Notes under the pieces: model-generated
The model's database searches: none
Told to the model about the DNA's origin: nothing
The model's input: only the letters and a program-made list of their open reading frames with translations
Shown: piece by piece, positions 11,120 to 20,879 of the stretch
Numbering within the stretch: the stretch's first letter is position 1
How the letters are laid out: the number at the start of each line of letters is the position of its first letter
DNA from: Clostridia bacterium UC5.1-1D2
GTDB lineage: Bacteria; Bacillota; Clostridia; Lachnospirales; Lachnospiraceae
Length of the DNA: 62,943 nt
Assembly: GCA_001304855.1 (NCBI GenBank)
Contig: BBZN01000024.1
Span: 1 to 62,943 of the forward strand
Direction of reading: 5' to 3'
Translations under genes and position numbers: made by a program

Positions 11120-11445
11120 AGCGTTGTATTCCTTTCTTCGGACTCTTCAAATTATGGTTACTTTGTACAATAAACATTCCGCAAAGTTACAATGCGTTGT
11201 TTATGATTCCATCATAGCACAAAAAAATAGATTGCAAGAGGTTTTTGCAAAAAAATTTAGAATATCTAAAAAATTTTGCATTTAGTGCTTGCAAATGGAT
11301 TTGTTAGGTGTTAGTATAGGGGTACAGGAAGTCCCTTTCTATCTTATTAAAGTCTATGTATTTAATGGGGCGGATAGGACAACTATTTTGGAGAGACGCA
11401 AGTGTGATTTAATAAACTATCATTTAAAAGAAAAGGAGAGCGGTT
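11120..11445. promoter_or_regulatory. Divergent control region of the purine island
   Basis: A 326-bp gap between the regulator and ssnA, much more AT-rich than its surroundings at 11200-11290. TTGCAA occurs at 11232-11237, 11245-11250 and 11289-11294, with a related TTGCA at 11276. Such clustered, self-complementary motifs are candidate operators for the YheO-type regulator. I could not fix exact -35/-10 elements. AAGGAGAG precedes the ssnA ATG. Confidence 0.55.
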
Positions 11446-12774
11446 ATGTTAGTTATTGGGAACGGACGTCTGGTAACAAGGGACGCTGAGAATCCATTCC
11501 TGGAGAATGGAGCGGTAGCAATCGAGGGAACTGCCATCAGAAAGACGGGTACTTTGGAGGAGATTAAAAAGGAGTTCCCGGACGGGGAGTTCATCGACGC
11601 CAGGGGGGGCGTCATCATGCCGGCCTTCATCAATGTCCATGAACATATCTACAGCGCCATGGCAAGAGGACTGAGCATTAACGGATACAATCCCCAGGGA
11701 TTTCTGGATATTCTGGACGGAATGTGGTGGACCATAGACCGCCATCTCACCAATGAGCAGACCCGCCAGAGCGCAAGGGCAACCTACTTAGATTCCATCA
11801 AGAACGGCGTCACCACGGTGTTTGACCACCACGCAAGCTTTGGTGAGATACACGATTCCCTGTTTGCCATAGAGGATGCGGCTAAGGAGATGGGCGTCAG
11901 AACCTGCCTGTGCTATGAGGTTTCCGACAGGGACGGCATGGATAAGGCCAAAGCTGCAGTTATGGAAAATGCAGCCTGGATCCGGCACGCCCTTGCAGAC
12001 CACACCGATATGATAGCAGATGATGGGTATGCACGCGCAGTTTACTATCTCCGATGAAACCATGGCTTTGGCAGCAGCCCATAAGCCTGACGAGGCTGGC
12101 TACCATATCCATGTGGCCGAGGGCATAGAGGATCTTCATGACTGTCTTAAGAAATACGGAAAGAGGATCGTGGACCGGCTGATGGACTGCAATATCCTGG
12201 GAAGCAAGACCCTGCTTGCCCATTGTATCTATGTTAATCCCCATGAGATGGAGCTTATCAGGGATACGGATACCATGGTTGTACATAATCCGGAGTCCAA
12301 TATGGGCAATGCCTGCGGCTGTCCTCCCACAATGGAGATTGTGCACAGGGGCATTTTAACCGGTCTGGGAACAGACGGTTATACCCATGACATGACAGAG
12401 TCCTACAAAGTGGCTAACGTGCTTCACAAGCACCACCTCTGCGATGCAAATGCAGCCTGGGGCGAGGTTCCCCAGATGCTTTTTGAAGGCAATGCAAAGA
12501 TTGCGGGCCGGTATTTTAACAAGGAGCTTGGCGTACTGAAGGAAGGGGCGGCGGCCGATGTGATTGTTGCAGACTACATTCCCCTGACCCCCATGAACGC
12601 AGGCAACGTTAACAGCCATATTCTCTTTGGCATGTCGGGCCGCAGCGTAGTGACCACCGTATGTAACGGAAAGGTTCTTATGAAGGATCGGGAGTTTACC
12701 TGCTGGATGAGGAGAAAATCCTCTATGAGGTGAGGGAGGAAGCTAAGAAGCTGGCGCGTTCTATTAACGGATAG
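11446..12774 (+). CDS. ssnA: SsnA-type aminohydrolase
   Basis: About 442 aa amidohydrolase-superfamily enzyme (SsnA branch of the chlorohydrolase/cytosine-deaminase group). Metal ligands are visible: the HxH motif in FINVHEHIYSA, a His in HIHVAEG, a His in LLAHCIYVN and the Asp in GLGTDGYTHD. The substrate of SsnA is not settled; the superfamily deaminates or dechlorinates heterocycles, and it belongs to the urate-degradation gene set. Frameshifts lie near 12022 and 12700, and the true C-terminus reads LLDEEKILYEV...SING. ATG 11446 has an excellent AAGGAGAG site. First gene of the plus arm, upstream of ygfK. Confidence 0.9.
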
Positions 12775-12926
12775 GCATTGTCCGGAACCTTTTTCCGGGG
12801 CAGAGGCCTGTCCTGGATGGGATTCCCTCTATATGAGGAGGGGTAAAGCCATTATAATAAAGTAAAAGCCCATTGCAGGGCGGCGGGAAAGAAGCATCCC
12901 TGAGGAGCCGGCGTTTAGAGTACAAA

Positions 12927-12947
12927 GGCTCCTGAAGAAACGGAGCC
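12927..12947 (+). other. Hairpin in the ygfK leader
   Basis: GGCTCC (12927-12932) pairs with GGAGCC (12942-12947) just upstream of the AAGGAGG site of ygfK. The rest of 12775-12974 holds a TATAAT at 12853 with no convincing -35. Confidence 0.4.
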
Positions 12948-12974
12948 AGGGCTCATAAGGAGGATAAAATTAGC

Positions 12975-15954
12975 ATGAGTGATATTATGACACCAATCCC
13001 ATTTGGAAAACTGATGAACTGGATTCTGGAAGAGCATAAGAAAGGCGCGGTGTTCGGCATCAAAAGACCTTTCAAAGCAGATCCTTCCAAAACCTGTGAG
13101 ATTTTCGGAAGAAAGCTGGAAACTCCCTTTGGACCTGCGGCAGTCCCCACACACAGCTGACCCAGAATATTGTTGCCGCCTATGTGGCAGGCAGCCGGTT
13201 CTTTGAACTTAAGACGGTCCAGAAGCTGGACGGCGAGGATCTTCCTGTTGCAAAGCCCTGTATCAAGGCGGACGACGAGTGCTATAACTGCGAATGGTCT
13301 ACAGAGCTGTACGTTCCCCAGGCATTTGACGAGTATGTGAAGGCATGGTTTGCCTGCAAGGCGCTGGCCAAGGAGTATGATCTGGCTCTATGGACGGTTT
13401 CCAGTTCAATATGTCTGTTGGGTATGATCTGGAGGGTATCAAGACGGAAAAGATCGACAAGTTTATTGAGGGCATCAAGGATGCCTCTGAGACTCCCATA
13501 TACAAGGAATGCAGACAGTGGCTCCTGGATAACCTGGACCGCTTTGAGAAGATAACCAAAGAAGACGTGGAGGGGATCTCTCCCAACGTATGTAATTCCG
13601 CCACCTTGTCCACCCTTCACGGGTGTCCGCCCCAGGAGATTGAGCGCATTGCAACTTATCTCATAGAGGAGAAAAAAGTACATACCTTTATCAAATGTAA
13701 TCCGACTCTCCTGGCTATGAGTATGCCAGGAAGCTGATGGACCATATGGGTTACGACTATGTGGCGTTTGGAGACTTCCATTTTAGGGACGACCTCCAGT
13801 ATTCCGACGCAGTCCCCATGCTTCAGCGGCTTCAGGCCCTGGCGGACGAGAAGGGACTGGAATTCGGCGTTAAGATTACCAATACCTTTCCTGTAGATGT
13901 TAAGCAGAATGAGCTTCCCAGCGAAGAAATGTACATGTCCGGGAAATCCCTGTATCCGCTTTCCATGTCCGTGGCTATGAAGCTGGCAAGGGATTTTGGA
14001 GGAAAGCTGCGGATCTCCTATTCCGGCGGAGCTGATTTCTTCAACATTGAGGATATTGTAGATGCAGGCATCTGGCCTGTTACCATGCTACAACCATGTT
14101 AAAGCCGGGCGGCTATGAGAGGCTGGAGCAGATCGGACAGCTTTTCGGCAAAAAGGAAGGGGTGGTGTTTGCAGGTGTGGATGCAGACAAAGTGGAGCGT
14201 CTGGTTAAAGCCGTTCAGAACGACAAACATCACGTAAAGGCGGTAAAGCCGCTTCCTTCCAGAAAGATTTCTAAGCCGGTTCCCCTTACCGACTGTTTTG
14301 TAGCTCCATGTGAGGAGGGATGTCCGATTCATCAGGATATTACCACTTATATGAAGCTGGCCGGGGCAGGCAAGTTTGAGCAGGCCCTGGATGTGATTCT
14401 GAACAAGAATCCCCTGCCCTTTATTACAGGAACGATCTGCGCCCATAATTGTATGAGCAAATGTACCAGGAATTTCTATGAGACGCGTGTTAACATCCGC
14501 AGAACCAAGCTGGAGGCGGCTGAGGAAGGGTTTGAGGCCGTCATCGCCAGGCTGAAAGCCCCTGAAATAGCCACAGACAAGAAGGCGGCCGTTGTGGGGG
14601 GAGGACCCGCAGGCCTGGCAGCCGCTTATTTCCTGGCAAGAGGCGGTATGAAGGTAACTGTTTTTGAGAAGGAAAAGAAGATGGGAGGCGTTGTCCGCAA
14701 TGTGATTCCGGGCTTCAGGATTTCGGATGAGGCCATTGACAAGGATGTAAAGCTGGTGGCAGCCATGGGCGCAGAGCTGGTTAACGGCAGGGAAATTCAC
14801 TCTGTGGAGGAGTTAAAGAAGGAATACGACTATGTGGTTCTGGCTGTAGGCGCTTCTGAGCAGGGGGTTCTTAAGCTGGAGGCGGGAGATACCATGAACG
14901 CTCTGGATTTCCTGCAGCAGTTTAAAGCTACGGGAGGAGCGGTTGAATTAGGAAAGAACGTTGTGGTAATCGGCGGAGGCAACACTGCCATGGACACAGC
15001 AAGGGCCGCCAGAAGGAACCGGGGCGTTGAGAAGGTTTCGCTGGTGTACAGGAGAACCAGGCGGTATATGCCGGCCGATGAGGAAGAACTGGTAATGGCT
15101 ATGGAGGACGGCGTAGAATTTGCGGAGCTTTTGGCGCCTGTGAAGCTGGAGGGCGGCAGCCTTTACTGCAGAAAAATGGTCCTGGGGGATTTCGACGCCA
15201 GCGGACGCAGGGGCGTAGTGGAGACGGAGGAGATTGTGAAAGTTCCCGCAAACACGGTTATCGCAGCCGTAGGTGAGAAGGTTCCGGGCAAGTTCTATGA
15301 GGCCTGCGGCATTGCTTTGGACAGCAGAAGACGTCCTCAGGTAAATCAGGACACCCTGGAAACCTCAGTTAAGGGCGTATATGCAGCCGGAGACGGACTC
15401 TATGGCCCGGCGACCGTAGTAGAGGGAATCCGGGACGGAAAGAAGGCGGCTGAAGCATTATGGGAAAGGTTCTGGCTGAGGATCTTTTCAAGATGTCGGA
15501 TGCAGATACCATCTATGGGCGCAAGGGCAAGCTGGCTGAGGAGAACGAGCACATCATCGACAGCGCCAGATGCCTGTCCTGCAACAGCTACTGTGAAAAC
15601 TGCGTTGAGGTATGCCCCAACAGAGCGAATATTTCTCTCACGGTTCCAGGCATGGAGAAACATCAGATTATCCATGTGGACTACATGTGCAATGAATGCG
15701 GAAACTGCAGGAGCTTCTGCCCATGGGACAGCGCGCCTTATCTGGATAAGTTTACTCTCTTTGCCAATGAAAAAGACATGGAGAACAGCAAAAACCAGGG
15801 ATTCACAGTGCTGAACGCAGACACGGGAGCCTGCAGGGTGCGGCTCCAGGGCAAGGTTGTGGACTACAGGGCAGGCGATGCGAGTGAGCTTCTTCCCGAT
15901 GGAATCCAGAAGATAATCAAATCAGTAATCAAAGATTACGGATATATGCTCTAA
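12975..15954 (+). CDS. ygfK: YgfK-type iron-sulfur flavoprotein (putative selenate reductase subunit family)
   Basis: About 993 aa over several frameshifts. The N-terminal half is a dihydroorotate-dehydrogenase-like barrel (TPIPFGKLMNWILEE, STLHGCPPQEIERIA, ISYSGGADFFNIEDI). Next comes a GltD-like Cys cluster (CEEGCPIHQDI, CAHNCMSKC) and two nucleotide-binding motifs (VVGGGPAGLAAAYFLA for FAD, VVIGGGNTAMDTARAA for NAD(P)). The C-terminus is a two-cluster ferredoxin (CLSCNSYCENCVEVCP, CNECGNCRSFCPW). YgfK is annotated as a selenate reductase subunit from E. coli genetics, but it always sits with SsnA and XdhD, so an electron-transfer role for the purine hydroxylase is plausible. Breaks lie near 13147, 13390, 13725, 14090 and 15465. 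Confidence 0.92.
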
Positions 15955-16033
15955 GTGAAGCACGTGGGGGCAGCGGGAGGCGCAGAGCAAAGGGGCCGCG
16001 TCAGGCTTGCATGAAGGGGTCAGGTTTGCCTCA

Positions 16034-16053
16034 TATAATACACAGATTATAAT
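16034..16053 (+). promoter_or_regulatory. Tandem -10 elements upstream of DUF3343-xdhD
   Basis: TATAAT occurs at 16034-16039 and again at 16048-16053. The second is embedded in an imperfect inverted repeat, ACACA (16040-16044) with TGTGT (16053-16057), a possible operator. -35 matches are poor (TTTGCC at 16025), suggesting activator dependence. Confidence 0.45.
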
Positions 16054-16055
16054 GT

Positions 16056-16106
16056 GTGTGGAGAAAACGCTCGGAAGGCGAAAGGTCTTCCGGGCCAAAT
16101 CCGCAC
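16056..16106 (+). ncRNA. Candidate structured leader RNA (possible riboswitch)
   Basis: Seen: a closing stem GTGTGGA (16056-16062) with TCCGCAC (16100-16106); an asymmetric, purine-rich internal loop (GAAAACGCTC on one side, GGGCCAAA on the other); and an apical 7-bp stem GGAAGGC/GTCTTCC (16073-16079/16085-16091) capped by GAAAG. Two short hairpins follow (GTTA/TAAC at 16113-16126, ATTCTC/GAGAAT at 16130-16145). The compact two-helix form with a large internal loop is typical of small-ligand aptamers. Its place before a selenium-linked gene and the purine hydroxylase suggests a purine or cofactor ligand. I do not recognise the class. Confidence 0.4.
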
Positions 16107-16208
16107 TCTTTTGTTAAAAAAATAACATTATTCTCATTGGAGAATATCGCGCCTGAAATTCAATCAAGCGGGGTGTATCTGAAAGAAAAAGCAGGAGACA
16201 TGTAATCG

Positions 16209-16448
16209 ATGGCAAGGGCAAAAAGTTTGAAGAAGGTAATCACCTTTCCCACCACAACACAGGCTATAATGATGGAGCAGAAAGCCGGGGAGCAGGGAAT
16301 TTCCGGGCGGCTGATTCCGGTGCCGAGACAGATCAGCTCAGGCTGCGGCATGGCCTGGTGCTGTCAAATTGAGGAGGGGGAAAGGACAGAGGCTTTGATA
16401 GAGAAGTGGAAAATTGAAACGGAAGGCGTCTTTGAACTGCTGCTGTAA
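16209..16448 (+). CDS. DUF3343 protein (putative Se/S carrier)
   Basis: 79 aa, intact. Matches the DUF3343 family, described as a putative Se/S carrier-like fold: TFPTTTQAIMMEQ at the N-terminus and the RLIPVPRQISSGCGMAWCC segment at residues 36-54. Three Cys in CGMAWCC could hold persulfide or selenopersulfide. It lies directly before the molybdenum hydroxylase gene, consistent with carrying selenium toward the Se-Mo centre; this role is inferred. The AGGAG site is about 12 bp from ATG 16209, slightly long. Confidence 0.75.
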   Translation: MARAKSLKKVITFPTTTQAIMMEQKAGEQGISGRLIPVPRQISSGCGMAWCCQIEEGERTEALIEKWKIETEGVFELLL

Positions 16449-16531
16449 GTCAAATTCCCCAGGGGAACATTCCAAAAAAAGACGGCGGCCCTGCAGCACG
16501 ATCTGAATACATGCAACAGGAGGAGGTAAAT

Positions 16532-19133
16532 ATGGGAGAAATCTATAGTTTTACAGTGAATGGGGTTGAGCGAAGCACCGGCGAGGATAAACCGCTGCTG
16601 CGCTATCTGAGGGACGATCTCCACCTGCATTCCGTAAAGGACGGATGCAGCGAGGGAGCCTGCGGCACCTGCACCATTGTAGTGGACGGAAAGGCGGTGA
16701 AATCCTGCGTACTGTCCACAAAGCGCGCGGCGGGCAAAAGGATTATCACCACCGAAGGGTTGAGCGAGGCGGAGAAGGAAGCCTTTGTCTATGCATTTGG
16801 AGCCAAGGGCTCGGTGCAGTGCGGTTTCTGTATTCCGGGCATGGTGATGGCAGGCAAGGCGCTGCTGGACCGGACGCCGGATCCTACGGAGGAAGAGATT
16901 AAGCAGGCTCTGAAGGGGAATATCTGCCGCTGTACAGGCTATAAGAAGATAATCGAGGGAATCCAGCTGACTGCCGCCATCCTCAGGGGAGAGGCCAGGA
17001 TTGAGGAGTCCCTGGAGAAGGGGGATAGATACGGCGTGGGAGAGCGGGCCTTCCGGCTGGACGTCCGGGAAAAGGTGCTGGGTTACGGCGAATATCCTGA
17101 TGATGTGGAGATGGAGGGGATGGTGCACGCCTCTGCAGTGCGCTCCAAGTATCCCAGGGCAAAGGTTCTGGATATCAATTACGAGAAGGCGCTGGCCCTT
17201 CCCGGCGTTTTGGCGGTGCTTACGGCCGAGGATGTTCCCAACAATAAGGTAGGCCACCTTCAGCAGGACTGGGACGTGATGATTGCAAAAGGGGATATCA
17301 CCCGCTGCGTAGGCGACGCCATATGCCTTGTGGTAGCTGAGACAAGGAGTATTCTGGCGGAGGCCAAAAAGCTTATAGACATTGAATATGAGGAACTCGC
17401 GCCTGTAAGTTCCATCCAGGCGGCTATGGCGGAGAATGCTCCGAAGATTCATGAGAATGGGAACCTGTGTCAGAAGCGTCATGTTACCAGAGGAGATGCA
17501 AAGACTGCGCTGGCCAATTCCAAGTATGTGGTGACTCAGAGCTATCAAACGCCGTTTACAGAGCATGGGTTTCTGGAGCCTGAATGTGCGGTGGCCTTCC
17601 CCTATAAAGACGGGGTGAAGGTGTATTCCACAGACCAGGGAGTTTATGATACAAGACATGAAATCTCCATCATGCTGGGCTGGGAACCGGAGCGCATTGT
17701 TGTGGAAAACAAGCTGGTGGGCGGCGGATTCGGAGGAAAAGAGGATGTTTCTGTGCAGCACCTGGCGGCCCTGGCGGCTCTCAAGGTAGACAGGCCTGTA
17801 AAGGTGGTCCTTTCCAGGCAGGAATCCATTAATTTCCATCCCAAGCGCCATGCCATGGAGGGAACCTTTACCCTGGGCTGTGATGAGAACGGAATTTTCA
17901 CCGGCCTGGACTGTGAGATTTATTTTGACACCGGCGCTTACGCTTCCCTGTGCGGCCCTGTACTGGAGAGGGCCTGCACTCATTCCGTAGGTCCTTACTG
18001 TTATCAGAACACCGATATCCGGGGCTTTGGCTACTATACCAACAATCCCCCTGCGGGGGCCTTCCGGGGCTTTGGAGTGTGTCAGAGCGAGTTTGCGCTG
18101 GAATCTAATATAAACCTTCTGGCTGAGAAGGTGGGAATCTCGCCCTGGGAAATCCGCTACCGCAATGCCATCGAGCCCGGGAAGACGCTTCCCAACGGCC
18201 AGATTGCAGATTGTTCCACTGCGCTTAAGGAAACCCTGCTGGCTGTGAAGGATGTCTACGAGAGCAATCCCGGCAGGGCGGGCATTGCCTGCGCCATGAA
18301 AAATGCCGGCGTGGGCGTGGGACTTCCCGACAAGGGCAGAGCAAGGCTGAAGGTTCATGAGGCAGAATAGAGCTTTACAGCGCAGCGTCCGATATCGGAC
18401 AGGGCTGTGCCACCGTGTTCGTGCAGATGGTTTCCGAGACAACCGGACTGGGAAAGGAGCTGATACGGAATATGGGGGCCAACTCCGAGATTGCGCCTGA
18501 CTCCGGTACCACCTCGGGCTCCCGCCAGACCCTTATAACAGGAGAGGCGGTGAGAATGGCGGCGGCTGAATTAAATGTGGCCTGAAGGAGGCTGAAGGCG
18601 ATTTATCCCAACTGGAGGGACGGGAGTTTTCAGCGGAATTCTTCGACCCCACCGACAAGCTGGGGGCCGACGTGCCCAATCCCAAGAGCCATGTGGCCTA
18701 TGGTTTTGCAACCCATGTGGTGATTTTGGACGATGAGGGCAGGGTGAAGGAGGTATATGCAGCCCATGACTCCGGCAAGGTGGTGAATCCTATTTCCATC
18801 CAGGGCCAGATCGAGGGCGGTGTTCTTATGGGGCTTGGCTATGCCCTGACAGAGGATTTTCCGCTGAAAGATTCCGTACCTCAGGCAAAGTTTGGCACTC
18901 TGGGACTGATGCGTTCAACCCAGATACCGGATATCCATGCGATCTATGTGGAAAAGGAGGAGCTACTGCCTTTCGCCTATGGAGCCAAGGGAATCGGAGA
19001 GATTGCCACTATTCCCACTGCGCCTGCCGCTCAGGGAGCGTACTACGCAATGGATCACATTCTCAGGACAAAGCTTCCTATGGAAAATACCTTCTACAAA
19101 AAGCCGAAGAAGAGTCCTGCTGCAGCAAAATAG
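16532..19133 (+). CDS. xdhD: Selenium-dependent molybdenum hydroxylase (XdhD-type)
   Basis: Purine hydroxylase of the xanthine dehydrogenase family, about 867 aa. The N-terminal 160 residues are a 2Fe-2S ferredoxin plus 2Fe-2S helical domain (GCSEGACGTCTIVVDG; CGFCIPGMVMAG; CRCTGYKKI). The Moco domain follows, with KLVGGGFGGKED and GAFRGFGVCQSEFA. The C-terminus carries GAKGIGEIA, where the active-site Glu is expected. The family labelled selenium-dependent xanthine dehydrogenase has this fused layout. There is no separate FAD subunit (YgfM type) in the window, so electrons may pass through YgfK. ATG 16532 has AGGAGGT 5 bp upstream. Two -1 frameshifts: near 18365 (VHEGRIELYSAASDIGQG) and 18583 (LNVALKEAEGD). 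Confidence 0.93.
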
Positions 19134-19376
19134 AACAGCGTTATTTTAAAAAGTCCTGGAGAGCTGGCAGCAAAAGCCCATCCTTCAGGGCTTTTAAGGC
19201 TTTCAGGGCAATCCTTACCTTTATCCGGGCGCTGGCTGAATATGAGGGTATGCCGGATCAGGAAGCGGCTAGGGAGGAACGTCTGGAGAAGCGGCGCAGG
19301 AGGGAAGGCCTTTCGGCCGGGGACTTAAAAACCAGCGTATGATATCGTTTATCAGAGAAAAGGAGAGTGAATCTAT
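19134..19376 (+). other. Gap between xdhD and hydA with an open frame
   Basis: From about 19150 to 19340 one frame stays open and reads a charged, protein-like end (ALAEYEGMPDQEAAREERLE, then KRRRREGLSAGDLKTSV and a stop). It has no start codon or ribosome binding site, so it may be a frameshifted C-terminal tail or a remnant. A lone ModE-like half site CGTTATTTTAAAAA lies at 19139-19152. Confidence 0.3.
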
Positions 19377-20756
19377 ATGAAACAGATTTTACGGGGCGGA
19401 ACAGTGGTGACAGGCAGCGGCAGTTTTCAGGCAGATGTGCTTATTGACGGAGAGAAAGTGGCGGCTGTGGGAACCGGAGAAGAGATCGGAAAGCTGGCCC
19501 AGGGAGATACGGCTGTGGAGGATGTCCGTGGCTGCCTTTTATTCCCGGGATTTATTGACGCCCACACCCATTTTGACCTTCATGTGGCGGGTACGGTGAC
19601 AGCCGACGACTTTGAAACCGGAACCAGGGCTGCGGTGAGAGGCGGAACTACCACCATAGTGGATTTTGGCACCCAGTATGCAGGGGAGAGCCTGGCTGAG
19701 GGACTTAAAAACTGGCATGAGAAAGCAGATGGAAAATGCTCCTGTGATTACGGCTTTCATATGTCCATATCCGACTGGAATCCCTCTGTGAGCAGGGAAC
19801 TGGATGATATGATGGAGGCGGGGATTACCTCCTTTAAACTGTACATGACCTATGATACCCAGGTGGACGACAGGACGATATTTGAGATTCTGCGCCGCCT
19901 GAAGGAGGTGGGAGGCATCACCGGCGTTCACTGTGAGAACAGCGGTATGATAGCGGCCCTGCAGGCGGAAGCCAAAGCCCAGGGGAAGATGGGGGTATCC
20001 AGCCATCCGGCCACCCGCCCGGCTGCCGCCGAGGCCGAGGCCATAGACAGGCTGCTGCGCCTGGCGGAGGTGGTGGACATTCCTGTGATTGTGGTGCATC
20101 TCACCTGCAGGGAGGGGTATGAGGTAATCATGGAAGCCAGAAGAAGGGGCCAGAAGGTTTATGCGGAGACCTGCCTCAGTATCTGCTGATGGATGACAGC
20201 CTGTATGAACTTCCGGGCTTTGAGGGGGCTAAATATGTCTGCGCTCCCCCTCTGAGAAAGAAGGAGGATGTCCGGTGCCTCTGGAAAGGGCTGGCAGACG
20301 GAACCATTCAGACTGTATCCACGGATCACTGCAGCTTTACTACGGAACAGAAAAAACTGGGCAGGGAGGATTTCACTAAAATTCCGGGCGGAATGCCCGG
20401 AGTAGAAACAAGAGGCATTCTTCTCTATACCTACGGTGTGGATCAGGGCAGAATTACTTTGGAAACTATGTGCAGGCTGCTGTCCGAGAACCCTGCAAAG
20501 CTTTACGGCATGTATCCTGTAAAGGGCGCCATCGCACCTGGAAGCGACGCGGATATTGTGGCGCTGCGCCCGGGGGTGAAGGATGTGATTACTGCTTCCG
20601 GCCAGATGCAGAATGTGGATTATGCGCTTTGAGGGGAAGCAGGTTACAGCCCGCATTGAGAGCGTATATCTGAGAGGCCGCCGGGTTGTGAAAGGCCGTC
20701 AGGTTGTGGAGGAGGGAAGAGGAAGGTTTGTGGCCAGGGGAAAATACAGTCTGTAG
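19377..20756 (+). CDS. hydA: Dihydropyrimidinase/D-phenylhydantoinase family hydrolase
   Basis: About 460 aa cyclic amidohydrolase. Metal motifs: GFIDAHTHFD (near 19555), the carbamylated-lysine segment ITSFKLYMTYD, GVHCENSG, VIVVHLTC and STDHCSF. E. coli HyuA/HydA of the same island is a hydantoinase of unknown physiological substrate; here opening of a ring or hydrolysis of an imide in urate breakdown is the natural inference. Frameshifts lie near 20173 (one C lost, so TCPQYLL is interrupted) and 20630, after which the true tail reads FEGKQVTARIESVYLRGR and ends GKYSL. It ends the plus arm of the island. Confidence 0.9.
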
Positions 20757-20879
20757 AAGGGGGAACAGATTATTCTAAAAATTAATGCATTTTTCTTCCG
20801 GATGTAGTAATATGAAAAGTAAGTTATATTCTAAAAAAGGGGCCGGGAGACTTGCAGAGCCCCCCTGGGGGAGATTTGT

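Noticed and set aside
16104..16127. Possible third ModE box (GTTAAAAAAATAAC) upstream of xdhD
   Set aside because: Half sites are only 4 bp and are not spaced to 24 bp; the 17-bp-upstream partner is absent. Kept only as a small hairpin.
16364..18442. Very long open frame on the minus strand opposite xdhD
   Set aside because: It is the antisense shadow of a GC-rich, well-conserved gene; its translation has no recognisable domains.
19139..19152. CGTTATTTTAAAAA after xdhD as a ModE operator
   Set aside because: There is no matching AATAACG half site at the required distance.
9213..20756. In-frame stops as selenocysteine UGA codons
   Set aside because: The breaks change reading frame and coincide with lost bases in short runs; no SECIS-like hairpin directly follows them, and the affected families do not use Sec at these positions.
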